The notes: generated by a model from the sequence alone, not told the origin. A stretch of DNA of 64,000 bases from Streptomyces sp. T12 (GCF_028736035.1 NZ_CP117866.1:1426001-1490000); one strand, 5' to 3'; counted from the stretch's first letter, positions 35,009 through 44,771 are shown. Made by a program: numbers and translations.

Positions 35009-37303
35009 CTAGCCGGGCTCGCCTTCGTCGCCCTCGGCGATGAGTCGCACCAGTTCGATGCGGGAGCGGATGCCCAGGCGGGTGAAGACGCCTCGCAGGT
35101 GGTGGTCGATCGTGCGTGGGCTGAGGGCGAGGCGGGCGGCGATCTCGCGGTTGGTGGCGCCGTCGGCGGCCATCCGGGCGACCAGGAGTTGCTGGGCCGT
35201 GAGGCGGGTCGTGGGGTGTCCCGTTGCGTGGGGCGTCGGTGAGGCGGGTGCGCCGAGGGCACGGAGCTCGGTGCGAGCCTGGTCCGCGCAGTGCGGCGCG
35301 CCGAAGGAGTCGAACGCCTCCAGGGCGCTGTGCAAGCGGTCGCGTGCTTCCGTACGGCGGCGCAGTCGGCGCAGGGCACTGCCGAACAGCAGCTCCGTGC
35401 GCGCGCGTTCGAAGTCGCGGGTGCCGTGGGAGTGCAGGCCGAGTGCCGTGCGGTAGTGGTCCACCGCTTCCTCCCCGGGCGCGAGCAGCGCGCGGCAGCG
35501 GGCGCTGAGGGCCAGGTCGTCGGGGCTGCGCACGATGCTCGCCCAGCGGTGGTAGTCGGCGTGCGCGACGCGGGCGACCCGGGTGTCGCCGGTGCGGACG
35601 GCGGCCTCGACGTAGTGCGGGGTGGCCAGGTGGCGGATGGCCCGGTGGCCGTGCCCGGGGCCGAATCCGGCCAGGGCACGCAGGCGGGCGGCCGCGGCGG
35701 CGAAGTTGCCGGTGCTCAGGTCGAGGAAGGCGAGCGCCCACTGGGCGAGGGCGGCGGGCAGGCCCAGGCCGCGGGCGAGGGCGTACGACCGTGCGGTCGC
35801 GGCACGTTCGCGGCAGACGTCCGCATCTCCCGTGAGCGCGGCGAACATGGCGAGGGCGGCCTGCAGATGGCAGGCACCGTTGTCCTGACCTGTGGCGTGG
35901 GCCTGCCACAGCGCGTCCGTCGCAGCGGCCTCGCCGGCCCTGGGGCGCCCGGCCCAGAAGTCGGCGTACGCGCGGAACTCCATCGCCTGCGGCACGGTCA
36001 CCGGCGTGCCCCGAGCCCGGGCGGAGGCGGCCGCGCGGACGGTCGCCGTGGCCGCGCGGGTGTGATCGCCGAGGAGCAGCTCGGCGATGCCGGCGTGGAT
36101 GAGGACAGTGGGGTCACCCCCCGGCCCGCACCGCCCGGCCGCCCCCCTCAGCAGGTCGCGCGCATCCTCGTACCGCCCGTCGAAGGCGGCCACCAGCCCG
36201 CTCAGCGTGCCCGGCGGCACGACGCCGAGCCGATCGGCGACGCGGGCAGCCTCTCGCAGGCGTCGTATGTCTCCGGTGTAGATGGCGGCTTCGGTGGCTC
36301 GGGCGAGGAGGTGGGCGGCGGGGGCGGAGGCGGCGGACGACCGCACCGAGGCTGGGGCGGCGAGGTCGGTTGACGGTACGGGAACCTTGCCGACCGCCGG
36401 CGTCGCGGGCCCGGGAACCGTGCGCACCGGGGGTGGGAAGGCCACCGCCGTCAGCAACGCGTCGAACGCCTCCGACGCGTTCCCCGCCCGAAGGGCGAGC
36501 ACCCCGGTCAGAGCGTCGTCGGAGGTGGTGGCCGCCAACCTGCGGGCCCGGTCCCCGTCGCCCGACTGCCAGGCGTAGGCGGCAGCCCGGGCGACCAGGC
36601 GGACCTGCTCGGACGGGTCGGGGCACAGCTCGGCCGCCCGCTCGGCCAGCGCACGTGCCAAGGACAGCCGGCCCGCCTCACCCGCCCTGCCCGCGGCGGC
36701 GCCGAGTTCCGCCGCCAGCCGCCCGCTGGGGCCGAGCGCCCCCGCACCCCGGTGCCAGGACCGCCACGGCGTCTCCCCCTCGCCGCTCAGCACCCGGGCC
36801 AGCAGGCGGTGGACGTCGCGGCGGTCGGCCGGGGAGCCCGTCTCGTAGGCCGCGATCCGTGTCCACGCGTCGCGGAAGACCACCCCGCCCGCTCCGGCGT
36901 GCGCGACGCCGGCCGCCTCGGCGGCGTCCAGGGGCCGGGTGTCGAGGCGGGCGGCCATGACGGCGCGCAGGAAGGCGTCGGTGGGAACCGGGTACTGGTC
37001 GGCCGCGGCGAGGAGCAGCAGGAGGCGTGTGTCGTCCGGCAACGCCCTTGTCTCCGCCCGGCGTTCGCGCAGCAAGGTCGGGGCCAGCTCCGCCGGTTGC
37101 GTCGGGAGCGGGTCGACGCCCGCAGCCTGGCGGTCGGTCAGGCGCGGGACCAGTTCGGCGGCGGCGCGCACATCGCCGTACACAGCGCGCAGCACCCGCA
37201 CGCGGACGCCCTCGGGGAGGGCGGCGTGCGGCTGTCGCCACTGGTCCGTGAGCCGCGGTGGCGAAGTGCGGTCAAGGGGCGGGGGGTTCACCGGAGTCAC
37301 CAC
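35009..37303 (-). CDS. LuxR-family regulator without N-terminal ATPase P-loop
   Basis: 764 aa. A long helical, TPR-like region (about 100-690) ends in a LuxR HTH (about 695-760; LTAQQLLVARMAADGATNREIAARLALSPRTIDHHLRGVFTRLG). It resembles LAL/MalT-type regulators, but I see no Walker A motif, so it is a short relative. GTG 37303 is the start, with another GTG directly after. It diverges from an extracellular lipase gene; LAL regulators control lipases elsewhere in Streptomyces (LipR), so the lipase is a likely target. The long open frames on its plus strand are shadows. Confidence 0.85.
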   Translation of the reverse strand: MVTPVNPPPLDRTSPPRLTDQWRQPHAALPEGVRVRVLRAVYGDVRAAAELVPRLTDRQAAGVDPLPTQPAELAPTLLRERRAETRALPDDTRLLLLLAAADQYPVPTDAFLRAVMAARLDTRPLDAAEAAGVAHAGAGGVVFRDAWTRIAAYETGSPADRRDVHRLLARVLSGEGETPWRSWHRGAGALGPSGRLAAELGAAAGRAGEAGRLSLARALAERAAELCPDPSEQVRLVARAAAYAWQSGDGDRARRLAATTSDDALTGVLALRAGNASEAFDALLTAVAFPPPVRTVPGPATPAVGKVPVPSTDLAAPASVRSSAASAPAAHLLARATEAAIYTGDIRRLREAARVADRLGVVPPGTLSGLVAAFDGRYEDARDLLRGAAGRCGPGGDPTVLIHAGIAELLLGDHTRAATATVRAAASARARGTPVTVPQAMEFRAYADFWAGRPRAGEAAATDALWQAHATGQDNGACHLQAALAMFAALTGDADVCRERAATARSYALARGLGLPAALAQWALAFLDLSTGNFAAAAARLRALAGFGPGHGHRAIRHLATPHYVEAAVRTGDTRVARVAHADYHRWASIVRSPDDLALSARCRALLAPGEEAVDHYRTALGLHSHGTRDFERARTELLFGSALRRLRRRTEARDRLHSALEAFDSFGAPHCADQARTELRALGAPASPTPHATGHPTTRLTAQQLLVARMAADGATNREIAARLALSPRTIDHHLRGVFTRLGIRSRIELVRLIAEGDEGEPG

Positions 37304-37418
37304 ACAAATGACGTTACTGGCGAGTTAATTGAACCGTAAAGACCGGCGATTTCGCCGATGCGGCGCGCGTAGACCCGGCTCGACACTCCTGACAACCCCA
37401 CACGTTTCAGGAGGCATC

Positions 37419-38105
37419 ATGCAGCGCCGCAAGCGTCGCATCGCCACGGCCCTGACGGCCTTGGCCTCTTCGCTCCTTCTGTCACTGTCCCTCTCCCCCA
37501 CACCCGCGCACGCCGCCACCCACGACCCCGTCGTCTTCGTGCACGGCCTGAGCAGCTCGGCGAGCAGCTGGAACGACTGGGTCGGCTACTTCAAGGCCGA
37601 CGGCTACACCTCCGCCGAGCTCGACGCCTGGTCGTACGACTGGGCCCAGTCGAACGCCACCACCGCCCAGCAACTCTCGACCGAGATCAGAAACGTGCTC
37701 GCCCGGACCGGCGCCTCGAAGGTGGACATCGTCGTCCACTCCATGGGCGCGCTCAGCTCCCGCTACTACCTCAAGAACCTCGGCGGGACGTCGTACGTGG
37801 ACGACTTCGTCTCGACGGCCGGGGTGAACCACGGCACCTCCACCGCCTCGTGGTGTGCGTGGCTGTACACGTCCTGCTCGGAGATGAACACCGGCAGCTC
37901 CTTCCTGACCGCCCTGAATTCCGGCGACGAGACCCCGGGCAGCGTGTCGTACGCCAGCTACTGGTCGAACTGCGACGACGCGCTCACCCCCGACACCACC
38001 GCGATCCTCAGCGGCGCGACGAACGTCGAGGTCGGGTGCGTCTCGCACACCGACATGAACAACGACCACGGCGTGTACGAGCAGGTCAGGGACTTCATCG
38101 GCTGA
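37419..38105 (+). CDS. Secreted triacylglycerol lipase/esterase
   Basis: 228 aa. A Tat- or Sec-type signal peptide (RRKRR, then a hydrophobic core, cleaved after AHA near residue 32) precedes an alpha/beta hydrolase fold. The oxyanion HG in FVHGLSSS, nucleophile serine in VVHSMGA, an acidic residue in the LTPDTTAI region and the histidine in NNDHGVYEQ make up the triad. Four cysteines fit disulfides in a secreted enzyme. CAGGAGG precedes ATG 37419. It faces the divergent LuxR regulator across a 115-nt region. Confidence 0.88.
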   Translation: MQRRKRRIATALTALASSLLLSLSLSPTPAHAATHDPVVFVHGLSSSASSWNDWVGYFKADGYTSAELDAWSYDWAQSNATTAQQLSTEIRNVLARTGASKVDIVVHSMGALSSRYYLKNLGGTSYVDDFVSTAGVNHGTSTASWCAWLYTSCSEMNTGSSFLTALNSGDETPGSVSYASYWSNCDDALTPDTTAILSGATNVEVGCVSHTDMNNDHGVYEQVRDFIG

Positions 38106-38217
38106 GGTCGCGGGCCGAGTCCGCCTGAACGACAACCACTGCGACAGCGGGGGGGTGCGCCGGTCCCGTACGGGGGAGAATCGGGGAGTGAGTCCCGTCC
38201 CGCAAGGGAGGTCCCCC

Positions 38218-38907
38218 ATGGCCCTACGGTCCGCCGGCTCCGGCAAGGTGTCACGGGATGCCGTGCACCACCCGCTGTTCGCCCGCTGCTACGCCCGGAT
38301 CAGCGTCAACGCCGAGACCCGGATGGGCATGGGCGGCGTCCGCGACCGGCTGCTGACCGGCCTGTCCGGCCGGGTGATCGAGATCGGCGCGGGCAACGGT
38401 CTGAACTTCGCCCACTATCCGAGTGCGGTCTCGGAGGTCGTCGCCATCGAACCGGAGCGCCTGCTGCGGAAGTTGGCGGTGGAGTCCGCGCTGCGCGCCG
38501 GGGTGCCGGTGGACGTGGTGCCGGGCGCGGCGGAGGCGCTGCCGGTCAAGAGCGAGGCCTTCGACGCGGTGGTGCTCTCACTGGTGCTGTGCAGCGTGCG
38601 GGACGTGCCGCGGGCGCTCGGTGAGGTACGGCGGGTGCTGCGGCCCGGCGGTGTGGTGCGGTTCTTCGAGCACGGGCGGGGCGGCGGGCGCGCGATGCTC
38701 CTCACGCAGCGGGCGCTGGACCGGACGGTGTGGCCGCTGGTGAGCGGCGGCTGCCATGTCTCGCGCGACCCGGTCGCGGCGCTGCGGGCGGCCGGGTTCG
38801 AACTCGGCCCCTACCGGCAGGTGATGATGCCGGAGCGGGGGCCGGTGCTCCCCTCGTCGTACTGCGCGCTGGGGACGGCGTGGCGGCCGACGGAGCAGCC
38901 CGTCTGA
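38218..38907 (+). CDS. Class I SAM-dependent methyltransferase
   Basis: 229 aa. Motif I VIEIGAGNGLNFAHYP (about 52-67), AIEPER (motif II), AEALPVKSEAFDAVVLSLVLC and EVRRVLRPGGVVRFFEHG are typical of UbiE/methyltransferase-11 enzymes. It may methylate a phospholipid or small molecule; no substrate is evident. ATG 38218 follows AAGGGAGG; GTG 38188 is an alternative. It abuts, on the opposite strand, a toxin gene that ends at the next base. Confidence 0.85.
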   Translation: MALRSAGSGKVSRDAVHHPLFARCYARISVNAETRMGMGGVRDRLLTGLSGRVIEIGAGNGLNFAHYPSAVSEVVAIEPERLLRKLAVESALRAGVPVDVVPGAAEALPVKSEAFDAVVLSLVLCSVRDVPRALGEVRRVLRPGGVVRFFEHGRGGGRAMLLTQRALDRTVWPLVSGGCHVSRDPVAALRAAGFELGPYRQVMMPERGPVLPSSYCALGTAWRPTEQPV

Positions 38908-39282
38908 TCACAGACTCCACTGGCGCAGTTCGCGCGCGATGTCCTCGACCGAGGCCTCACCGCTCTTGACCAGGCGGGCCAGGTCGCGCACCTGCTCCGG
39001 TGAGGTGACGACCTTGAGACCGCTGGCGACCAGATAGGCGTAGGCCACCGCGGAGGCGAACAGTGCGTTGGAGCGCTCCAACGCCGGTACGTGGATGAGC
39101 AGTTGGAGCAGGGCTGCGGCGCGGGCCTGCGGACTGTCGTAGACGGGGACGTCGAATATCTCGGCCTGATGGCGGGCGACGGCGGCGACGAGGGCTCCCC
39201 AGTCGGTGACCTGGGGGTCCCCGGGCGTCCGCTTCTCGGCGAGCATCAGCAGCCAGGCAAGGTCGATGTTCAGATTGCTCAA
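38908..39282 (-). CDS. Fic/Doc-family toxin with divergent motif
   Basis: 124 aa resembling Streptomyces Fic/Doc toxin components. The active-site-like segment reads HVPALERSNALFA, keeping the histidine and an asparagine but not the standard HxFxDGNxR spacing. Active Doc toxins phosphorylate EF-Tu and Fic enzymes AMPylate targets; activity here is uncertain. TTG 39282 lies 4 nt after the antitoxin stop, so the pair is one operon with the antitoxin first. Confidence 0.75.
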   Translation of the reverse strand: MSNLNIDLAWLLMLAEKRTPGDPQVTDWGALVAAVARHQAEIFDVPVYDSPQARAAALLQLLIHVPALERSNALFASAVAYAYLVASGLKVVTSPEQVRDLARLVKSGEASVEDIARELRQWSL

Positions 39283-39286
39283 CGGA

Positions 39287-39514
39287 TCAGCGGCGACCTT
39301 CGCGCTCCGTGCCGAACTCCTCGGCGAAGACGGACTCGTACTGCTTCATGAAGTCGGCGGCGGCGTCGACGAACGTATGGCCGACCTCCCCGGTGTCCTT
39401 TCTGACCAGCTCCTCGATGTAGCGGTTGACGCTCACGCCTTGGGCCAGGGCACGTTCGCGGGCGGCGCGGGCGGTGCCCTCGTCCACTCTCACGTTCAGC
39501 TGGGTCTTCGCCAT
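39287..39514 (-). CDS. Ribbon-helix-helix antitoxin
   Basis: 75 aa. The N-terminal half (MAKTQLNVRVDEGTARAARERALAQGVSVNRYIEELV) is an RHH/CopG DNA-binding fold; the acidic C-terminal half should bind the toxin. It precedes the Fic-like gene by 4 nt. It is expected to neutralise the toxin and repress the operon from a site upstream of 39514. Confidence 0.8.
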   Translation of the reverse strand: MAKTQLNVRVDEGTARAARERALAQGVSVNRYIEELVRKDTGEVGHTFVDAAADFMKQYESVFAEEFGTEREGRR

Positions 39515-39707
39515 ACCTCGAAGCTAGCGCCGAGGTGCTAGCACGGGCAAGGGGGCCACCTCACAGGTAAAGGGTGCCCCTTACATCGATATCAGGGGCC
39601 CGACCTGGGGCGGAGAGCGACCGGGACCTTGGGGGGATACCCGGTGTGCGGTGGATCACATTAGGCTCGGCGGGCGAGGAGTCCGTGATGTCCGTGAGGA
39701 GGCGGCC

Positions 39708-40556
39708 TTGTCCACAGCAGCTGCGGAGCACGCCCCGAGCCCCGGGTCGGCCGACGGGATCGCGGCCCGCGCCCGCGGTCTGACCAAGGCGTACGGCTCG
39801 GGTGAGACGACGGTGCTGGCCCTCGATGCGGTGGACGTGGCCATCGCACGCGGCCGCTTCACGGCGGTCATGGGGCCCTCGGGTTCCGGGAAGTCCACGC
39901 TGATGCACTGCCTGGCGGGCCTCGACAACGTCTCGGCGGGACAGGTATGGCTGGGCGACACCGAGATCACCGGCCTGAAGGACCGCGAGCTGACCCGGCT
40001 GCGGCGGGACCGGATCGGATTCATGTTCCAGTCGTTCAACCTCATCCCGACCCTGAACGCGGCCGAGAACATCACCCTGCCCATGGACATCGCGGGCAAG
40101 AAGCCCGACGAGAAGTGGCTGGACCAGGTCATCGACACGCTGGGACTGCGGGACCGCCTCAAGCACCGGCCCTCGCAGCTCTCCGGCGGCCAGCAGCAGC
40201 GCGTCGCCTGCGCCCGTGCGCTGGCCTCCCGGCCCGAGCTGATCTTCGCGGACGAGCCGACCGGCAATCTCGACTCGCGGGCCGGACTGGAAGTGCTCGG
40301 CTTCCTGCGCGAGGCCGTCGACCAGCTGGGGCAGACCGTCGTCATGGTCACCCACGACCCGGGCGCCGCCGCCCACTCCAACCTGGTGCTCTTCCTGGGG
40401 GACGGCCGGATCGTGGACGAGATGGAGCGGCCGACGGCGGAGGCCGTACTGGAACGCATGCGCCTCTTTACTGGGGGAAACCCCCAGACCCCCGGTTTCG
40501 ACGTGATCCGCAGCCAGTTCGGGGACGGCGAGCCCACGTCCCCCGAGGAGCGCTGA
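39708..40556 (+). CDS. ABC exporter ATPase (MacB/LolD type)
   Basis: 282 aa. Walker A GPSGSGKST, Q-loop FQSFNLIPTL, ABC signature LSGGQQQRV, Walker B LIFADEPTGNLD and the switch histidine in VMVTHDP are all present. The start is TTG 39708, with AGGAGG 6 nt upstream. The permease gene begins 4 nt after its stop. Together they form a MacB-like exporter for lipoproteins, peptides or antimicrobials; substrate unknown. Confidence 0.92.
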   Translation: MSTAAAEHAPSPGSADGIAARARGLTKAYGSGETTVLALDAVDVAIARGRFTAVMGPSGSGKSTLMHCLAGLDNVSAGQVWLGDTEITGLKDRELTRLRRDRIGFMFQSFNLIPTLNAAENITLPMDIAGKKPDEKWLDQVIDTLGLRDRLKHRPSQLSGGQQQRVACARALASRPELIFADEPTGNLDSRAGLEVLGFLREAVDQLGQTVVMVTHDPGAAAHSNLVLFLGDGRIVDEMERPTAEAVLERMRLFTGGNPQTPGFDVIRSQFGDGEPTSPEER

Positions 40557-40560
40557 CGCC

Positions 40561-43134
40561 GTGCTCAAGGCGACCCTCCGCAGCTTCCTCGCCCACAAGG
40601 GGCGGCTGCTGCTCTCCGCCCTGGCGGTGATCCTGTCCGTGGCGTTCGTGGCGGGCAGCCTGATCTTCTCGGACACCGTCAGCCGCACGTTCGACCGGCT
40701 CTTCGCCTCGACCGCCGCCGACGTCACCGTCACCCCGAAGGAGACCCTCGACGAGACCGTGCCCTCGGGGCAGACCCTGACCCTGCCGGCCTCGCTCGCC
40801 GACCGTCTCGCCCGGGTCCAGGGCGCCGCCGCGGCCCGCGCGGAAGTGGACGTGCAGGGCCTCACCGTCGCCGACGAGAACCGCGAGTCGGTGGGCCCGA
40901 CCACCGGCGCCCCCACCATCGGCACGGCCTGGAACCCGACCGAGCGCAGCCCCGTGGAGCTCACCTCCGGCCACGCCCCCGAGGGCGACTCGCAGGTGCT
41001 GATCGACGCGGACACCGCCGACAGCAAGGACGTACGGATCGGCGACCGCCTCACGGTCATCGGGCAGGAGGGCTCCCTCCCGGTCGAGGTCGTCGGCATC
41101 GTCACCTTCACCACCACCAACCCCGGTGCCGCACTGGTCTTCTTCGACCCCGCGACCGCACAGACGAAGCTGCTGGGCGACCCGAAGGCGGCCACCGGCA
41201 TCTCGGTCGACGCGGCCGAGGGCGTCAGCGACACGGAGCTCAAGCGGCGCGTGGCCGACGCGCTCGGCACCGACGCCGGCACCTACGAGCTGCGCACCGC
41301 CGAGGAGCAGGCCGAGTCGGACGTCGAACAGCTGGGCGGGTTCCTCGACATCATCAAGTACGTCATGCTCGGCTTCGCCGGGGTCGCCGTACTCGTGGGC
41401 GTGTTCCTGATCGTCAACACGTTCTCGATGCTGATCGCCCAGCGCACCCGCGAGCTGGGCCTGCTGCGGGCGCTCGGCGCGGACCGGCGTCAGGTGCGGC
41501 GCTCGGTCCTCACCGAGGCGCTGCTGCTCGGGCTCGTCGGCTCGACGGCGGGCCTCGCGGCCGGGGTCGGGCTGGCCGTCGGACTCATCGAGCTGATGGG
41601 TCTGATGGGCATGAACATCAGGACGACCGAGATGGTCATCGGCTGGGGGACGCCGGTGACCGCGTACGTCGTAGGCCTGGGCGTCACCTTCGTCGCGGCC
41701 TACCTCCCGGCCCGGCGGGCATCGGGTGTCTCGCCGATGGCGGCCCTCGCGGACGCCGAGATCGCCGAGATCGGGCGGCCGCTGCGGCTGCGCGCGGTGC
41801 TGGGCTCGGTGGTCGGGGCGGCCGGTGCGGCGGCGCTGGTGGGCTGTGCCGTGTCGTCCAGGACGTCGTCGGCGGCGTCCCTGCTGGGTCTCGGTGTCCT
41901 GCTGACCCTCATCGCGACCGTGATCGCGGGACCGCTGCTGGTACGGCCCGTGATCCGGGTCCTCGGCGGGGCCTTCCCCGCCCTGTTCGGCTCCATCGGC
42001 CGGATGAGCCAGCGCAACGCCCTGCGCAATCCGCGCCGTACCGGGGCCACGGCGGCCGCCCTGATGGTGGGCCTCGCACTGGTCGGCGGGATGTCGGTGG
42101 CGAGCGCCTCGATGACCAAGTCGTTCGACCAGCAGATCGACAAGACGCTGGGCGCCGACTTCGTGGTGCAGAACAGCAACTTCGTGCCGTTCCCACGGGA
42201 GATCACCGACAAGATCCGCGACACCGCGGGCGCGGGGCTCGTCGTACGCTCGCAGTTCACGACGATCGCCGTAAGCCTCCCGGACGGCGACCGCGTGAAG
42301 ACGACCGCCGCGGGCTACGAACCCGAGCTCGACGAGGTCGCCCACATCACCTACGCGCAGGGCGACAGCGCGGCCGCGCTCGCGGCCGGGCGCCTCGCCA
42401 TGGACAAGGACTTCGCCGAGGACCACGGCGTACGCGTCGGCAGCGCCCTCCCCGTCGAGTTCCAGGGCGGCCGGCGGGCCGAGCTGACGGTGGGTGCCCT
42501 GACCGACCAGGAGTCCGCCGAGGGGTTCGGCGCGCAGGGCGGGATCTACTTCGGCCTGGGCACGCTGGAGAAGTACGCGCCGGGCGGGCAGGACGCGGCC
42601 GTGTACGTCAACGCCGCGTCCGGCACGAGCGCGGACGACCTGCGCGGCAACCTGGAGGAGACGCTGGATCCGTATCCCCAGGTGCAGGTCCGGGACATCG
42701 CCGACTACAAGCAGCTGGTGCACGACCAGATCGCCGTGCTGCTCTACCTCGTGTACGCCCTTCTCGGCCTCGCGATCGTCATCGCGGTGCTCGGCGTGGT
42801 GAACACCCTCGCCCTGTCGGTCGTCGAGCGCACCCGGGAGATCGGGCTGCTGAGGGCCATCGGGCTGGCCCGGCGGCAGTTGCGCCGGATGATCCGGCTG
42901 GAGTCGGTGGTGATCGCCGTGTTCGGCGCGGTCCTGGGCCTCGCGCTGGGGCTGGTGTGGGGCGTGTGCACCCAGCAGGTGCTGGCGCTGCAGGGCATGA
43001 CGGCGCTGGCGATCCCCTGGGGCACGATCGTGGCGGTGGTGATCGGCTCGGCGGTCGTGGGCATCGTGGCGGCGCTGCTGCCCGCGTTGCGTGCCTCACG
43101 CATGAATGTGCTGGCGGCCATCGCGCACGAGTGA
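40561..43134 (+). CDS. FtsX-like ABC transporter permease
   Basis: 857 aa. The topology is one N-terminal span (about 17-37), a large external domain (about 45-260), three spans, then a second similar half: span, external domain (about 500-720) and three C-terminal spans with the FtsX motif VVERTREIGLLRAIG. The first half has AQRTRELGLLRALG. It is therefore a double FtsX unit of the MacB/YknZ type. GTG 40561 is used. It is co-transcribed with the ATPase. Confidence 0.9.
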   Translation: MLKATLRSFLAHKGRLLLSALAVILSVAFVAGSLIFSDTVSRTFDRLFASTAADVTVTPKETLDETVPSGQTLTLPASLADRLARVQGAAAARAEVDVQGLTVADENRESVGPTTGAPTIGTAWNPTERSPVELTSGHAPEGDSQVLIDADTADSKDVRIGDRLTVIGQEGSLPVEVVGIVTFTTTNPGAALVFFDPATAQTKLLGDPKAATGISVDAAEGVSDTELKRRVADALGTDAGTYELRTAEEQAESDVEQLGGFLDIIKYVMLGFAGVAVLVGVFLIVNTFSMLIAQRTRELGLLRALGADRRQVRRSVLTEALLLGLVGSTAGLAAGVGLAVGLIELMGLMGMNIRTTEMVIGWGTPVTAYVVGLGVTFVAAYLPARRASGVSPMAALADAEIAEIGRPLRLRAVLGSVVGAAGAAALVGCAVSSRTSSAASLLGLGVLLTLIATVIAGPLLVRPVIRVLGGAFPALFGSIGRMSQRNALRNPRRTGATAAALMVGLALVGGMSVASASMTKSFDQQIDKTLGADFVVQNSNFVPFPREITDKIRDTAGAGLVVRSQFTTIAVSLPDGDRVKTTAAGYEPELDEVAHITYAQGDSAAALAAGRLAMDKDFAEDHGVRVGSALPVEFQGGRRAELTVGALTDQESAEGFGAQGGIYFGLGTLEKYAPGGQDAAVYVNAASGTSADDLRGNLEETLDPYPQVQVRDIADYKQLVHDQIAVLLYLVYALLGLAIVIAVLGVVNTLALSVVERTREIGLLRAIGLARRQLRRMIRLESVVIAVFGAVLGLALGLVWGVCTQQVLALQGMTALAIPWGTIVAVVIGSAVVGIVAALLPALRASRMNVLAAIAHE

Positions 43135-43180
43135 TGGAACCGCGGCGATTGCTCAAGTCCCTTGAGGATGAGGAGAGTTC

Positions 43181-44086
43181 ATGTCGCGACCGGTGAGCCC
43201 GCGTCCGTTCCGCTTCGGCATCGACCTGATGACACCCGCCCCGGCCGACGCGTGGCGGGCCAAGTGCCGCCGGGCCGAGGAACTCGGCTACGACGTGATC
43301 CTGGTCCCCGACCATCTGGGCATGCCGGCTCCCTTTCCGGCCCTGGTCGCGGCGGCCGAGGCGACCGAGCGGCCGCGGCTGGGCACGCTCGTGCTCAACG
43401 CGGGCTTCTGGAACCCGGCCCTGCTCGCCCGGGAGGTGGCGACGACCGACGCCCTGACGGGCGGGCGGCTCGAACTGGGGCTCGGCGCGGGCCACTTACA
43501 GGCGGAGCACGACACGGCGGGTCTGCCCTTCGGCAGTCCAGGCGAGCGCGTGGACCATCTGCGGCGCACGGTCGAGGAGCTGGAGCGGCTGCTGGGCTCG
43601 CGGGAGCACCAGCCGCAGCCGGCACAGAAGCCGCGCGTACCGCTGCTGATCGGCGGAAACGGCGACCGCGTCCTGCGCCTGACCGCCGAGCACGCCGACA
43701 TCGCGGCGTTCGGAGGGGCGTACGCGGACCCGGAGAGCACGACCGGCCGGCTCGTCCCCGTCACTGCCGAGCAGCTCGACGAACGGGTGGCCCGCTACCG
43801 GAAGCTCGCGGCGGGCCGGGAGGAACCGGCGGAGCTGGACCTGCTGCTGCAGATGGTGGCCGTCACGCAGGACCGCGCGGGCTTGGTCCAGCCCCTCCTC
43901 GACCGCGTTCCGGAGCTGACCCTGGAGCAGGTCCTGGAGCTGCCGATCCTCCTGGTCGGCACCTTGGAACGGATCGTCGAGCAGGTGCTGGCCCAGCGGG
44001 AGCGGTACGGGTTCTCGTATCTGACCGTCCTGGAGCCGCACATGGAGGCGTTCGCGCCGGTGATGGAGCGGCTGCGCGGCAAATAG
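43181..44086 (+). CDS. Luciferase-like (F420/FMN-dependent) oxidoreductase
   Basis: 301-aa TIM-barrel monooxygenase-fold protein. FRFGIDLMTP, ELGYDVILVPDHL, TTDALTGGRLELGLGAGHLQAEH and PLLIGGNGDRVLRLTAEHADI are LLM-class signatures of the TIGR03621 type. It probably uses coenzyme F420; the substrate is not known. GAGGAG lies upstream of ATG 43181. It is separated by 46 nt from the permease gene. Confidence 0.82.
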   Translation: MSRPVSPRPFRFGIDLMTPAPADAWRAKCRRAEELGYDVILVPDHLGMPAPFPALVAAAEATERPRLGTLVLNAGFWNPALLAREVATTDALTGGRLELGLGAGHLQAEHDTAGLPFGSPGERVDHLRRTVEELERLLGSREHQPQPAQKPRVPLLIGGNGDRVLRLTAEHADIAAFGGAYADPESTTGRLVPVTAEQLDERVARYRKLAAGREEPAELDLLLQMVAVTQDRAGLVQPLLDRVPELTLEQVLELPILLVGTLERIVEQVLAQRERYGFSYLTVLEPHMEAFAPVMERLRGK

Positions 44087-44142
44087 CCGTCCGGATACTG
44101 GAATTCCGCGTCCCACTTTGTCACCCGTGATGGGATCACGGC

Positions 44143-44568
44143 ATGACTGATCTGCGGATACGGGCCGCGACGGCCGACGACCTCGACGCCGTGCTGGCCT
44201 TCTGGAAGACGGCCGCCGAGGGCACGAGCATCAGCGACGACAGGGACGGCGTGGAGCGGCTGGTCGCCCGCGATGCCGAGGCGCTGATCCTGGCGGAGCT
44301 GGACGGCGAGCTGGTCGGCACGGTGATCGCGGGCTTCGACGGCTGGCGCTGTCATCTGTACCGGCTGGCGGTGCACCCCGAGCGTCGCCGCCGGGGCATC
44401 GGCTCGGCACTGCTGGCCGCCGCGAAGGAGAGGTTCGTACGGCTCGGCGGGCGCCGCGGCGACGCGATGGTCCTGGAGCGCAACGAGACCGCCCACCATG
44501 CCTGGCGCGCGGCCGGGTACACGCCCGAGGAACAGTGGCGGCGGTGGGTGAAGCACCTCACGGACTGA
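44143..44568 (+). CDS. GNAT-family N-acetyltransferase
   Basis: 141 aa. The acetyl-CoA-binding motif LAVHPERRRRGIGSALLAAA (about 77-96), preceded by VGTVIAGFDGWRCHLYR, is the GNAT core. The N-terminal IRAATADDLDAVLAFW is the usual first strand and helix. Acceptor unknown (protein N-terminus, amine or small molecule). Confidence 0.88.
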   Translation: MTDLRIRAATADDLDAVLAFWKTAAEGTSISDDRDGVERLVARDAEALILAELDGELVGTVIAGFDGWRCHLYRLAVHPERRRRGIGSALLAAAKERFVRLGGRRGDAMVLERNETAHHAWRAAGYTPEEQWRRWVKHLTD

Positions 44569-44693
44569 TCGCCCGGTGATCGCCGGCTGATGACCGACTG
44601 ATCACCGGCCGATCACCGACTGGAGCACTTTGCCCATCCTTTACTATTGGGGGACCACTTCGGTCCTCCAACGAAAGGTGTGAGCGTCCGCCC

Positions 44694-44771
44694 ATGGGCG
44701 AGCCTCCCAGTCCCCGACATCGCGCGTTCCTCCTCACCCTGTCCGACCATGGGACGGAGGTGACCCGATGA
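44694..44771 (+). CDS. 25-codon leader ORF coupled to the CNNM gene
   Basis: An ATG at 44694 opens a 25-codon frame (MGEPPSPRHR at the start, HGTEVTR at the end) whose TGA overlaps the ATG of the next gene as ATGA (44768-44771). The Shine-Dalgarno of the downstream gene (GGAGGTGA) lies inside it. A hairpin GGACC-ACTTC-GGTCC lies upstream (44652-44666). A leader peptide coupling translation to the CNNM gene is possible. Its own ribosome site (AAGGTG) is about 14 nt away, so evidence is modest. Confidence 0.4.
   Translation: MGEPPSPRHRAFLLTLSDHGTEVTR

Noticed and set aside
44569..44767. M-box or other known Mg2+ riboswitch before the CNNM genes
   Set aside because: The leader is too short and lacks the conserved M-box core; only a simple hairpin and a small ORF are visible.
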